Counted from the stretch's first letter, positions 1-8,246 are shown. The stretch is DNA of 64,000 nt from Sinorhizobium meliloti (GCF_035610345.1 NZ_CP141212.1:2051976-2115975); one strand, 5' to 3'. Numbers and translations are program-made. The notes: generated by a model not told the origin, from the sequence alone.

Positions 1-496
1 TATCGCCGACGAGAACGACGGGTACGTCAGCGCGGGTGGCAAAGCCCATATTGGCGATGTCGCCGGCGCGCAGATTGATCTCGGCCGGCGAACCGGCGCC
101 TTCGACGATCACGAGATCGGCGCCGCCTGACACCTGCTCGAAACTCTCCATGACAGAGCCGAGGAGCCTTGGCTTGAGAGCCTGGTATTCCCTCCCCTTG
201 GCCTGGCCGGCCACCTTGCCCTGGATGACGATCTGGCTGCCCACGTCCGATTGCGGCTTCAGGAGCACCGGGTTCATATGCACGGAGGACGGCACGCGTG
301 CGGCAAGCGCCTGGAGCCATTGCGCACGGCCGATCTCGCCGCCGTCGTCGGCAACGGCGGCATTGTTCGACATGTTCTGGGGCTTGAACGGTTTTACGCT
401 GAGGCCATGATTGGATGCGAGCCGGCAGAGGCCCGCCACCAGTACCGATTTTCCGACATCCGAGCCGGTTCCCTGCAGCATGATCTTGCGTGTCAT
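1..496 (-). CDS. cobQ: Cobyric acid synthase CobQ, N-terminal part
   Basis: This is the amino-terminal 165 residues of cobyric acid synthase, the glutamine-dependent amidotransferase that amidates four side chains of adenosylcobyrinic acid a,c-diamide in cobalamin synthesis. The start ATG is at 496 and a P-loop-like motif GTGSDVGKS lies at residues 9-17, followed by the family-typical [12 protein letters not shown] and later [14 protein letters not shown]. The rest of the gene, including the glutaminase half, is outside the window. A longer open frame on the same strand around here is a shadow in a different frame. The family match is strong from the motif order; no cobalamin riboswitch could be recognised upstream. 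Confidence 0.93.
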   Translation of the reverse strand, partial: MTRKIMLQGTGSDVGKSVLVAGLCRLASNHGLSVKPFKPQNMSNNAAVADDGGEIGRAQWLQALAARVPSSVHMNPVLLKPQSDVGSQIVIQGKVAGQAKGREYQALKPRLLGSVMESFEQVSGGADLVIVEGAGSPAEINLRAGDIANMGFATRADVPVVLVGD

Positions 497-786
497 GCCT
501 TTCCCGTAGCATCGAAACCGCCTGCCGCAAAGCTCCGTCCCGACGCGATTCCCCCATGATTGCGTCACCGGCGTTCGCGGTGCGTTTCCGGCCTTCTTCA
601 AGCGTTCTGGAGCGGGAGGATGAAACCTGTGTGCAGTTTTAATTTTTAGGATCTGAAAATTCTCGCGAGCTAGCTCAATTGCGACATGCGGTGCCGAGCC
701 TGGCATTCAAGCCGTCGCGGCAAGAGCCTATATCCGCGCCATCGAAACCCGCCGGAAAATTGCCCGGTCTCCCAAGGTAGAAAGTC

Positions 787-930
787 ATGCTGTTCGTTTT
801 CGGCAAACCCAACTTCGTTCAGATCGCCTGGAACTCCAAGGCGCCGAACGGCCAGTCCCGCGTCCGCAATGTGGTCGCGGAAGCGCCGGTCGGCCCACTC
901 GGCCTCATCCGCACGTCCAACGTCGGATAA
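787..930 (+). CDS. Small hypothetical protein, 47 aa
   Basis: A 47-residue frame starts with ATG at 787 and ends with TAA at 930. An AAGGTAG purine stretch lies about 10 bases before the start. The product is rich in Asn, Val and Pro, has no signal peptide or membrane span, and matches no family I can name. A strong stem-loop follows 18 bases after the stop, as expected for a short monocistronic gene. Reality as a gene rests on that start-stop-terminator arrangement, so confidence is moderate. Confidence 0.45.
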   Translation: MLFVFGKPNFVQIAWNSKAPNGQSRVRNVVAEAPVGPLGLIRTSNVG

Positions 931-947
931 AGCGCCACGTCCCGTTC

Positions 948-975
948 GAAACCGCCCCCTTTTCGGGGCGGTTTC
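948..975 (+). terminator. Stem-loop terminator after the 47-aa ORF
   Basis: GAAACCGCCCC (948-958) pairs perfectly with GGGGCGGTTTC (965-975) around a six-base loop. The following bases are TTCAC, so the U-tract is weak. It probably ends the short transcript of the 787-930 frame. Confidence 0.6.
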
Positions 976-999
976 TTCACGATTCCTGCCCTGAAATGC

Positions 1000-1125
1000 A
1001 AAAGCCGCACCCAACCGTTGGAACGGAAGGGTGCGGCGATCAGATCGTTCCGCTGAATATCGGGTCCGGTACGCACTACCTGATCCGGACCTGCGGCAGT
1101 CGCCCGCCGCAGGCAGACAATTATC
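1000..1125 (-). ncRNA. Candidate small RNA with a minus-strand intrinsic terminator
   Basis: On the minus strand a nested hairpin (outer GCCGCACCC/GGGTGCGGC, inner CCGTT/AACGG, 1004-1037) is followed directly by TTTT (1003-1000), an intrinsic terminator. A second perfect 8-bp stem (1090-1113) lies upstream, and a GATAAT-like -10 element is at 1125-1120. No convincing minus-strand frame ends here. Together this suggests a transcript of roughly 110 bases. The -35 element is weak and I cannot assign a known RNA family. Confidence 0.4.
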
Positions 1126-1391
1126 CCCACAACCTTACCGGATCGTTATTGAGGCCTTAACCAAAGGTGAATTTCGGCGATTTCGCCGTTCGCGTCCTCG
1201 GTACCGCGAGCTCGTCGCGGCGCAATATGCCGCCGGCGACCGGCGCCGGATCGAAAAGGTTGATTTCTCGACGCGAACACTTAGGCTTGCCGCAATGACA
1301 ACGAAGTGGGCCGGCAGCTTCAGCGCGGGAGCGGTTAGGCGGCGCTCCATCGACCATGCGTGGCCGCAGTGACGTGAAGGTGTCGACGGAC

Positions 1392-2390
1392 ATGAAAAAA
1401 CTCCTTGCTACCCTCATCCTCACGGCGGGCATATGGTCTCTGGCAGGCCCTTCCGGGGCTGCCGAATGCGGCGGCGTCAGCATCGCCGAGATGGACTGGG
1501 CCTCGGCGGGCGTCGCGGCTCACGTGGACAAGTTCATTCTGGAAAACGGCTATGGATGCAGTGTGAAGCTCGTCGCTGGCGACACGATGCTGACCTTCAC
1601 CTCGATGAACGAGAAGGCAGAGCCCGACCTGGTGCCGGAGCTGTGGATCAACTCCGTACGCACGCCTTTCGATGCCGCAATCAAGGAAGGCCGCCTCGTC
1701 GAAGGCGCCAGGATCTTGAGCGAAGGTGGGGTCGAGGGCTGGTGGATTCCGAAGTTCATCGCCGACGCGCACCCGGACATTCGAACGGTGCAGGACGCGT
1801 TGAAGCACCCGGAACTCTTCCCTTCTCACGAGAACCCCGCAAAGGGAGCGGTCCACAATTGTCCTTCAACATGGAATTGCCGGTTCTCCACCGCCAACCT
1901 CTACAAGGCTCTCGAAGCGGACAAGGCCGGCTTCCAGCTGATCGATCCCGGTTCCGCTGCCGGGCTTGACGCGTCGATCGCCGATGCATTCGAGAAGAAG
2001 ACCGGCTGGCTCGGCTATTATTGGGCTCCGACCGCCTTGCTCGGCAAGTACGAGATGACCTTGCTGTCTTTCGGCGTGGATCACGACAAGGCGGAATGGG
2101 ATTCCTGCACTGCCGCCCCGAATTGCCCGACCCCAAAGGTAAACTCCTATCCGGTCTCGGACGTCTATACCGTGGTGACCAAGTCCTTTGCCGATCGAGC
2201 AGGCAGCGCCATGGACTACGTCCAGGCGCGGCAATGGGAAAACGCGGCGGTAAACAAAATTCTGGCTTGGATGGATCAGAACCAGGGGACGAACGAAAGC
2301 GCCGCCCGCTACTTCCTCGAAAACTTCCAGGAGATATGGACGCAGTGGGTAGGCCCGGAGGTCGCCGAAAAGGTGAAGGCTGCGCTCTAG
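1392..2390 (+). CDS. Betaine/choline-type ABC transporter substrate-binding protein
   Basis: A 332-residue periplasmic binding protein of the OpuAC/ProX family, which captures glycine betaine, choline, proline betaine or similar quaternary amines. Residues 1-24 form a Sec signal peptide ending in GPSGA. The family-typical stretches PELW (about residue 82), GWWIPKF and GYYWAPT supply aromatic residues of the ligand cage, and extra cysteines (GYGCS, HNCPSTWNC, DSCTAAPNC) suggest disulfides. The chosen start is the ATG directly before the KK-rich signal peptide; an upstream in-frame ATG at 1356 would add a non-signal extension. It is followed on the same strand by an ABC ATPase, but no permease is present. 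The exact ligand is not deducible. Confidence 0.85.
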   Translation: MKKLLATLILTAGIWSLAGPSGAAECGGVSIAEMDWASAGVAAHVDKFILENGYGCSVKLVAGDTMLTFTSMNEKAEPDLVPELWINSVRTPFDAAIKEGRLVEGARILSEGGVEGWWIPKFIADAHPDIRTVQDALKHPELFPSHENPAKGAVHNCPSTWNCRFSTANLYKALEADKAGFQLIDPGSAAGLDASIADAFEKKTGWLGYYWAPTALLGKYEMTLLSFGVDHDKAEWDSCTAAPNCPTPKVNSYPVSDVYTVVTKSFADRAGSAMDYVQARQWENAAVNKILAWMDQNQGTNESAARYFLENFQEIWTQWVGPEVAEKVKAAL

Positions 2391-2403
2391 ATCACTGTGA
2401 TCT
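2389..2403. repeat. 15-bp perfect palindrome overlapping the stop codon
   Basis: AGATCAC-T-GTGATCT overlaps the TAG stop of the binding-protein gene and lies 217 bases before the ATPase gene. It may be a regulator site or a minor mRNA structure; no regulator is known for it here. Confidence 0.35.
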
Positions 2404-2619
2404 TCGGTGGGATCGGCGCGAAATCGTGAAGATGATCGATTCCAGCGCCCCTTCGAGGATGCGGCTGCCTGATGCGCGACGCACGAGCCGCGCCTGCGTC
2501 GCAAACAGTAAAGCGGTCGGCGTGTTCCGCTGTCACAGTTCTGATGCAAGGAGCGGGAAGCGCCGCGAAAACGCAGTCGGCGTAAAAGCTCCAAGCCAAG
2601 AGAAGGGGAAAGGTTGTCC

Positions 2620-3666
2620 ATGGCTAGTCACGCAATCGAGGTGAAGAACCTCTACAAGATTTTCGGCCCGCGCGGAGAGGATTACGTCAAACTCGTCGAG
2701 AACGGGATGGGTAAGGCCGAACTCAACGAAAAGCACGGCCACGTGCTCGGACTGCAGGACATCAACATTTCCATGCCGGGCGGCTGCATAACGGTCGTGA
2801 TGGGGCTCTCGGGGTCCGGCAAATCGACGCTGATCCGGCACATCAACCGGCTGATCGATCCGACCTCGGGCGAAGTCCTCTACGACGGCGTCGACGTCTG
2901 CAAGATGAACGAGAACGACCTTCGCGCGTTCCGCCGTCACAAGACGGCGATGGTCTTCCAGAAGTTCGCACTGCTGCCGCATCGCACGGTTCTCGAAAAC
3001 ACCATCTACGGTCTTGAGATACAGGGTATCGATCGGCGCGAGAGCGAAAAGCGTGCGCTTGGCTGGATCGAGCGCGTCGGCCTTCAAGGCTTCGAGCAGC
3101 ACTATCCGAACCAGCTTTCCGGCGGCATGCAGCAGCGCGTCGGCCTTGCCCGCGCGCTTACGAACGACGCCGACATCCTGCTGATGGACGAGGCCTATTC
3201 GGCACTCGATCCGCTGATACGCGTCGACATGCAGTCGGTCCTGCTCGAACTGCAGAAGGAATTGAAGAAGACGGTGGTCTTCATTACCCACGATCTCGAC
3301 GAGGCCCTGAGGCTCGGCGACAAGATCGCCATCCTGCGCGACGGCCGCGTCGTGCAGCAGGGAACCGGCCAGGAAATCGTGCTCTCGCCAGCCGACGACT
3401 ACATCACGGCCTTTGTGAAGGAAGTGAACCGCGGGCGGGTGGTCAACGTGGAGACGATCATGCGGCCGCTCTCCGGAAACCCGGAAGGCCTGCCGCTCGC
3501 CGTAGGCACCGTGCTCGAAGCGGCCGCTCGCACCATGACCGGCGCGCAAATAAGCAACGCGCATGTCGTCGACGGCACCGGTCGCCCGATCGGTGCGATC
3601 GATCTGCAGATGATCATCTCCGCCATGGTGACGCCCGTGCAGCATACCGACCGGCAGGCGGCTTAA
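2620..3666 (+). CDS. Betaine-type ABC transporter ATP-binding protein
   Basis: A 348-residue ATPase of the ProV/OpuAA/ChoV type, energising import of quaternary amines at the inner membrane. Walker A GLSGSGKS is at residues 62-69, the signature LSGGMQQR and Walker B ILLMDEAYSALD follow, and the switch His is in FITHDLDEA. The KHGHVLGLQDI segment before Walker A is typical of betaine ATPases. The C-terminal region is long enough for a degenerate CBS-like regulatory part. ATG at 2620 has an AGGGGAAAGG ribosome site six bases upstream; a TTG at 2614 is less likely. It belongs with the binding protein 230 bases upstream, but the membrane subunit must be encoded elsewhere. Confidence 0.88.
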   Translation: MASHAIEVKNLYKIFGPRGEDYVKLVENGMGKAELNEKHGHVLGLQDINISMPGGCITVVMGLSGSGKSTLIRHINRLIDPTSGEVLYDGVDVCKMNENDLRAFRRHKTAMVFQKFALLPHRTVLENTIYGLEIQGIDRRESEKRALGWIERVGLQGFEQHYPNQLSGGMQQRVGLARALTNDADILLMDEAYSALDPLIRVDMQSVLLELQKELKKTVVFITHDLDEALRLGDKIAILRDGRVVQQGTGQEIVLSPADDYITAFVKEVNRGRVVNVETIMRPLSGNPEGLPLAVGTVLEAAARTMTGAQISNAHVVDGTGRPIGAIDLQMIISAMVTPVQHTDRQAA

Positions 3667-3672
3667 TTGGCT

Positions 3673-3698
3673 TTGAGGGCGCCCGTGGGCGCCCTCAA
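3673..3698. terminator. 12-bp stem between convergent genes
   Basis: TTGAGGGCGCCC (3673-3684) and GGGCGCCCTCAA (3687-3698) are perfectly complementary around GT. The hairpin sits between the plus-strand ATPase and the minus-strand tautomerase and can end transcription from both sides, although neither strand has a good T-tract. Confidence 0.6.
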
Positions 3699-3708
3699 CA
3701 GCGGATAG

Positions 3709-4116
3709 TCAAGTGACCCCCAGCCTTCCGCTGATGTACCGGAACTCCTGTGTCTTGCCTCCATAGCCATAGGCAGCCGCCGGTACCTCATGCACGAGCA
3801 CGTAGCTTTCGGGATGGACCATCCCGAGAATATCCTCGAAGGCCGCAAAGATCGCTTCGACATAGGCACCAAGTTCCTGCTTCGTATTGGTGCCGTCGAC
3901 AACCTTGATGTCGAGCCAGAAACTGCTGCTCTGCTGCGAGGCGAGCGACTTTCCGCCCGCGAACCAATGCCGCGGATCGACATAGCTGACGACGACCGCC
4001 GTCACCGAGGGGTCCTTGCGAAGATGCGACTGTGTGAGGTCGCTTACCTTTGTTGCTATTTTCGCCGAAAGCTCCGGCTCCGGCTGTCCGGTAACGCTGA
4101 TGTTGATGATGGGCAT
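3709..4116 (-). CDS. 4-oxalocrotonate tautomerase-family protein
   Basis: A 135-residue protein of the tautomerase/MIF superfamily. After removal of the initiator Met the chain begins with Pro (MPIINISVTG), the catalytic base of these enzymes, and the length equals two fused 60-residue beta-alpha-beta units. The C-terminal half contains VLVHEVPAAAYGYGG. The start at 4116 was chosen over a longer frame because it gives Pro-1 and has AAGGAAC just upstream. It is divergent from the LysR gene 98 bases away, a common arrangement for a regulator and its target. The substrate is unknown. Confidence 0.8.
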   Translation of the reverse strand: MPIINISVTGQPEPELSAKIATKVSDLTQSHLRKDPSVTAVVVSYVDPRHWFAGGKSLASQQSSSFWLDIKVVDGTNTKQELGAYVEAIFAAFEDILGMVHPESYVLVHEVPAAAYGYGGKTQEFRYISGRLGVT

Positions 4117-4183
4117 CACAGGTTCCTTTCTTCGAAACACCTCGTCAATTTGCCATCGTCGCCACATCAACAAAATCGAATTG

Positions 4184-4214
4184 TTTTGCAGATACACTTC
4201 TGTAAAATTGAAGT
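4184..4214. promoter_or_regulatory. Overlapping inverted repeats in the LysR/tautomerase intergenic region
   Basis: TTTTGCAG (4184-4191) and CTGTAAAA (4200-4207) form an inverted repeat with one mismatch around eight bases, and ACTTC/GAAGT (4196-4200, 4210-4214) forms a second one reaching the LysR start codon. Both are compatible with a LysR-type binding site controlling the divergent pair. Confidence 0.45.
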
Positions 4215-5063
4215 ATGAATCCGATCGATCCCGAGCTGTTGCGCACTTTTCTCGCCTTCGCCGAGGGCGGCTCGCTTGCAAGAGCGGCAACCGCCGTCAA
4301 CCGTTCGCCCTCCGCCGTGACGGCACAAATGCAGCGGCTGGAAGCACTGATCGGCGAGCGCCTTCTTGCGCCCGCCGGACGCGGACGCGTGCTCACGCCC
4401 GTGGGAGAGGAGCTCGCCGCCCATGCCCGGCGTATTTTGGATGCGCACCGCGACGCCTGGCTCAGCCTCAGGGGCGCGCGCGCCGATGGACGGATCTCCC
4501 TCGGCAGCACTCAGGACTTTGCCGATACGATGCTGCCCGGACTGCTGCGCCGCTTCGCGCGTTCCCATCCACGCATTCGCCTGGATTTGAGGATCGGGCG
4601 GTCGAAAGAATTGACGGCCGCCTTCGATCAGAACCAGATCGACATTCTTCTTGCCATGCGACAGGCGGCTGCAGATGACGAATTGCTCGTGCTCCGCGAA
4701 CAGATGCTTTGGCTCGGCTCCGACAGAGGCTTGGCAACGGAAGAAGAGGAGCTCCCCCTCGCCGTGCTCGACCCACCTTGCGGCTTCCGCGCCGCCGCCA
4801 TATCGTCCCTCGAGAGAACCGGCCGCCGCTTTCGGATCGCGGCAACGAGCCCCAGCCTGTCGGGCCTGCGCGCCGCCGTCTTGAGCGGCATCGCCGTTAC
4901 GACCCGGACGGAAAGATTTCTCGGCACCGGCATCGAGCGCGCTCCTGCCCATCTCGGCTTGCCATCCCTGCCTCCGGCGGAATTCAGCCTGCGTCTGCGC
5001 GCCCGGGCAGAGAAGCCCGCAACCGATCTAGCTGCGCTGCTTGCGAACGAATTGCCGCGCTGA
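4215..5063 (+). CDS. LysR-family transcriptional regulator
   Basis: A 282-residue regulator. Residues 6-65 form the winged helix-turn-helix typical of the family (LLRTFLAFAEGGSLARAATAVNRSPSAVTAQMQRLE), followed by a linker helix and a co-inducer-binding domain from about residue 90 (GRISLGSTQDFADTMLPGLL). It is slightly shorter than the usual 295-310 residues. It is divergent from the tautomerase-like gene and shares inverted repeats with it, so that gene is the likely target along with itself. The start codon lies within the repeat and has only a weak GAAG ahead of it. The effector is unknown. Confidence 0.87.
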   Translation: MNPIDPELLRTFLAFAEGGSLARAATAVNRSPSAVTAQMQRLEALIGERLLAPAGRGRVLTPVGEELAAHARRILDAHRDAWLSLRGARADGRISLGSTQDFADTMLPGLLRRFARSHPRIRLDLRIGRSKELTAAFDQNQIDILLAMRQAAADDELLVLREQMLWLGSDRGLATEEEELPLAVLDPPCGFRAAAISSLERTGRRFRIAATSPSLSGLRAAVLSGIAVTTRTERFLGTGIERAPAHLGLPSLPPAEFSLRLRARAEKPATDLAALLANELPR

Positions 5064-5087
5064 TCGGCGCAATTCTGTTGCCAACAC

Positions 5088-5103
5088 ATAAAGATATCTT
5101 TAT
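5088..5103. promoter_or_regulatory. Perfect 16-bp palindrome upstream of bmt (SahR-like operator candidate)
   Basis: ATAAAGAT|ATCTTTAT is a perfect palindrome ending 35 bases before the bmt start. ArsR-type SahR/SamR regulators of methionine-cycle genes bind AT-rich palindromes of about this size in proteobacteria. The match to their consensus is from memory, so the regulator assignment is an inference; the palindrome itself is directly visible. Confidence 0.55.
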
Positions 5104-5138
5104 ATCTTATTGCAGTTCCATTCAGCCGGGAAAATCCG

Positions 5139-6152
5139 ATGTCCGTTGCAGTCCATGCCCTTTCCGATCTCCTCGCCCAGAAGGGCGTCCTGCTTGCCGA
5201 TGGCGCCACAGGCACGTCGCTCTTCGCCATGGGGCTCGAAGCGGGCGAGGCACCGGAGATGTGGAACGAGACGAAACCGGAAAACATCACCAAGCTGCAT
5301 CAGGACTTCGTGGATGCCGGCGCCGACATCATTCTCACCAATTCCTTTGGCGGCACACGCCACCGACTGAAGCTTCATCAGGCCGAAGACCGGGTCTACC
5401 AGCTCAACAAGCGGGCCGCAGAGATCGCGCGCGCGGTGGCCGACCAGGCGCCGCGAAAGGTCATTACGGCCGGATCCGTCGGCCCAACGGGCGAGCTGCT
5501 GATCCCGCTCGGCGCCCTCTCCTATGAAGACGCGGTCGCGGCCTTCGTCGAACAGATCGAGGGCCTGAAAGCCGGCGGCGCGGAGGTCGCCTGGATCGAG
5601 ACCATGTCCTCTCCGGACGAAATTCGTGCGGCCGCCGAAGCCGCGGCGAAGGTCGGCCTTCCCTATGTCTACACCGGTTCCTTCGACACCGCCGGCAAGA
5701 CGATGATGGGCCTGCACCCGAAAGACATTCACGGCGTCGCCGCCGATATCGGCGACGGTCCGGTTGCCGTCGGCGCGAACTGCGGCGTCGGGGCGTCCGA
5801 CATTCTTTCCTCGCTGCTCGACATGACGGCTGCCAGCCCGGAGGCGACAATCGTCGTCAAGGGCAATTGCGGTATTCCCGAATTCCGCGGCTCGGAGATC
5901 CACTATTCCGGCACTCCGCCGCTGATGGCCGAATATGCCCGGTTGGCCGTCGACGCCGGCGCCAGGATCATCGGCGGCTGTTGCGGCACCTCCTGCAACC
6001 ATCTGGCCGCGATGCGGCTCGCGATCGACAATCACACCAGGGGTGAACGCCCCACGCTCGATACGATCGTCGAGAAAATCGGTCCGTTGCGGAACAAATC
6101 GGCAAATGAAGGTCCCGCCGCCCCGGCCCGAGAGCGCCGTCGGCGCGCCTAA
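5139..6152 (+). CDS. bmt: Betaine-homocysteine (homocysteine S-) methyltransferase
   Basis: A 337-residue cobalamin-independent homocysteine methyltransferase, which moves a methyl group, probably from glycine betaine, to homocysteine to give methionine. The zinc ligands are seen as Cys215 in GANCG and Cys281-Cys282 in GGCCGTS; the N-terminal DGATGTSLF motif is also typical. The length and sequence resemble the sinorhizobial Bmt shown to use glycine betaine, rather than MetH. The last 25 residues are an Arg/Pro-rich tail. A 16-bp palindrome ahead of the gene suggests control by a methionine-cycle regulator. Nearby betaine-uptake genes at 1.4-3.7 kb fit a betaine source. Confidence 0.88.
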   Translation: MSVAVHALSDLLAQKGVLLADGATGTSLFAMGLEAGEAPEMWNETKPENITKLHQDFVDAGADIILTNSFGGTRHRLKLHQAEDRVYQLNKRAAEIARAVADQAPRKVITAGSVGPTGELLIPLGALSYEDAVAAFVEQIEGLKAGGAEVAWIETMSSPDEIRAAAEAAAKVGLPYVYTGSFDTAGKTMMGLHPKDIHGVAADIGDGPVAVGANCGVGASDILSSLLDMTAASPEATIVVKGNCGIPEFRGSEIHYSGTPPLMAEYARLAVDAGARIIGGCCGTSCNHLAAMRLAIDNHTRGERPTLDTIVEKIGPLRNKSANEGPAAPARERRRRA

Positions 6153-6168
6153 GGTCATGCCTGCGGAA

Positions 6169-6190
6169 GCTCCGGCGGCAAAGCCGGAGC
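6169..6190. terminator. Stem-loop between bmt and the acyltransferase
   Basis: GCTCCGGC (6169-6176) pairs with GCCGGAGC (6183-6190) across a GGCAAA loop. It lies between two convergent genes, 17 bases after the bmt stop; the T-tract is poor. Confidence 0.6.
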
Positions 6191-6194
6191 TATC

Positions 6195-8246
6195 CTATTC
6201 TACGGGACCAGGGTGAGTGCGCATTTGCGCCGGCGGGGCGTCGCTCGCGCTGGCGCTCACCAAAGCGACATTTTCGCCGAGATCGCAAATCCCGCGCAAA
6301 GGTGCCCCGAGCCGACCGCGCTCCGTGGAGCAGCCATATTCCGCAGCACTGGCAAATGCCGGGTAGAACTGAAGCGCGGCACCGAGATGACGGGATCCCT
6401 CTTCGGAAAAATGCCCATGGTCTTCGAAAAGCGCCACTCCCCTGTCCTCGGTTCTGCAGCGGCCCCCGCCGCAGAGATAATCGGTGAAGCTCACGACCGG
6501 ATAGTCGCTGGCGATGTCCGCCAGAATCGAGAGTACGTCACGGTCGTGGGTCCGGGCATTCGCAAGTGACGCCCCGCAGTCATCGGCGGAGGTTCCAAGC
6601 AGTCGGGCTCGCGCGACGCAAAGGCCGGTATCGCGACCATCCTGCGGCGGCGGCGCGATGACGACCGGCCGAAAGCCATTCTGCCGTAACCATGCGAGGC
6701 TTGCCCGATAACTGCCGGTCACGGTCCGAGCGTCCGACGGCACCACTCCCTTACCGTCGAGAAGCATCGTCTCTTCCTCCAGATACTGATTCAGCGGCGA
6801 GGACAACACGACATAGCGGATCGACTTGTGCGCCAGAAGGAAGCGCTGCACCTCCCTGTTGTGCTCGATGCACTCCTGCGGCCAAGCGGGCTCGAACTTG
6901 GCCTTGATCGGGGCGAGGCCGGCGAGCGGACCGCAATTGTTGTTCGTCAGTTGTACAAGCCGTGCGCCCGGTTCGGAGGCCAGAATGCCATCGACGAGGT
7001 GCCTGGCAAAGGAGTCTCCCCAGACGGCAATGACCGGTTCGCTGCTTGTGCCGCATTTCAGGTCGACAACCGCATTGCAATCCTTCCCTATGCCGACGCT
7101 CGGCTTGGTGAGGCGGGCAAGCTCGGCATTCCCGGAGGCGAGACCGTCGCTGCCGTCGAGCACCAGGCCAGTCGCAACGGCCATGGACCCCACCGCCGCG
7201 ACCGTTGCGAAGATCGCCTTCCGCCCGAGACGGGCACGATTGCGAAAGGGACCTTCGACATATCGCCAGCTGAGGTAGGCGAGACCGAAGCAGAGCACGA
7301 TGAGGCCGGCGTAGCCGGCAGGCGTCACTCCGTCACTCGTGCGCAGGCGCGCAAATGCGAATACCGGCTGATGCCAGAGATAGAGGCTGTAGCTGCAGAG
7401 GCCGATCGCAACGAGCGGGCGGGCCGAGAGGCACCTGCCGATCAGCGTGTCGCCGCGAGCGAAAGCGAGAACAAGGGCCGTACCGGCGACGACTGGAACG
7501 GTCGCCCAGCCCGGATAATGTTGCGTGTCGGTTGTCGAGAGATAGCTTGCAGCGATGAGGATAAGCCCGCCCCAGGCGAAGCACTCGCGGACGGATCTGG
7601 AGAATTCACGATTTGAAACACCCGAGAGAGCGACGGCGGCACCGAGGCCTAGTTCCCAAAAGCGACTGGGCAGGAGATAGAAGTTTGCCGCCGGATCGAT
7701 GCGCGCGAAAAGCTGCGTCGCGCCGAAGCTCAGAACCGTCGCCGCGACGATCACCTTGAGCCCGGTCGCCTCCGACAGGCGGCGCAGCGAAAGCAGAAGT
7801 AGGGGAAAGACGATGTAAAACTGCTCCTCGACCGCAAGGGACCAGGTGTGAAGCAGCGGCATGAGATCGGTGTCGGGCGTGAAATAGTTCGTCTGGTCCC
7901 AGAACAAGAAATTGGCCGCGAACAAGTTCGCCGCGTAGAGGCTCTTGCCGAATTCATTCAATTCCTTCGGCAGCATCCACATGAGCGCGAAGGGAATAGA
8001 GGCCACACAGACGAACAGAAGCGCTGGCGCGAGGCGTCGTGCACGCCGCTCATAGAAAGCGACGACGCTGAATGCGCCGCTGCGGATCTCCTGGTGAATG
8101 AGGCTCGTGATCAGAAAGCCGCTGATCACGAAGAAAACGTCGACTCCCGCGAAACCGCCAGAGATAAAGCCGAAACCGGCATGAAACAGCAGGACGGGTA
8201 TTACGGCGACGGCGCGCAGCCCGTCGATCTCGGGTCTATAATGCAT
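6195..8246 (-). CDS. Membrane O-acyltransferase with C-terminal SGNH domain (OafA/YrhL type)
   Basis: A 683-residue acyltransferase-3 family protein that would transfer acetyl groups to a surface polysaccharide across the inner membrane. The N-terminus YRPEIDGLRAVAVIPVLLFH carries the family motif with the conserved His, and roughly ten membrane segments occupy residues 10-380. The C-terminal third is a periplasmic SGNH hydrolase-like domain with VWGDSFARH as block I (about residue 395) and HFSEEGSRHLG near the end supplying the catalytic His. The stop faces bmt. The acceptor polysaccharide (exopolysaccharide, LPS or capsule) cannot be told from the locus. Confidence 0.88.
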   Translation of the reverse strand: MHYRPEIDGLRAVAVIPVLLFHAGFGFISGGFAGVDVFFVISGFLITSLIHQEIRSGAFSVVAFYERRARRLAPALLFVCVASIPFALMWMLPKELNEFGKSLYAANLFAANFLFWDQTNYFTPDTDLMPLLHTWSLAVEEQFYIVFPLLLLSLRRLSEATGLKVIVAATVLSFGATQLFARIDPAANFYLLPSRFWELGLGAAVALSGVSNREFSRSVRECFAWGGLILIAASYLSTTDTQHYPGWATVPVVAGTALVLAFARGDTLIGRCLSARPLVAIGLCSYSLYLWHQPVFAFARLRTSDGVTPAGYAGLIVLCFGLAYLSWRYVEGPFRNRARLGRKAIFATVAAVGSMAVATGLVLDGSDGLASGNAELARLTKPSVGIGKDCNAVVDLKCGTSSEPVIAVWGDSFARHLVDGILASEPGARLVQLTNNNCGPLAGLAPIKAKFEPAWPQECIEHNREVQRFLLAHKSIRYVVLSSPLNQYLEEETMLLDGKGVVPSDARTVTGSYRASLAWLRQNGFRPVVIAPPPQDGRDTGLCVARARLLGTSADDCGASLANARTHDRDVLSILADIASDYPVVSFTDYLCGGGRCRTEDRGVALFEDHGHFSEEGSRHLGAALQFYPAFASAAEYGCSTERGRLGAPLRGICDLGENVALVSASASDAPPAQMRTHPGPVE

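Larger units (their letters stand above)
931..1391. other. Intergenic stretch without a protein gene
   Basis: No credible protein gene is seen. It holds the terminator at 948-975, the candidate minus-strand small RNA at 1000-1125, and the presumed promoter and leader of the betaine-type binding-protein gene. Confidence 0.6.

Noticed and set aside
497..786. Possible cobalamin riboswitch upstream of cobQ
   Set aside because: The B12-box-like conserved elements (GCCACTG and the GGGAA-GGTG core) were not found on the minus strand.
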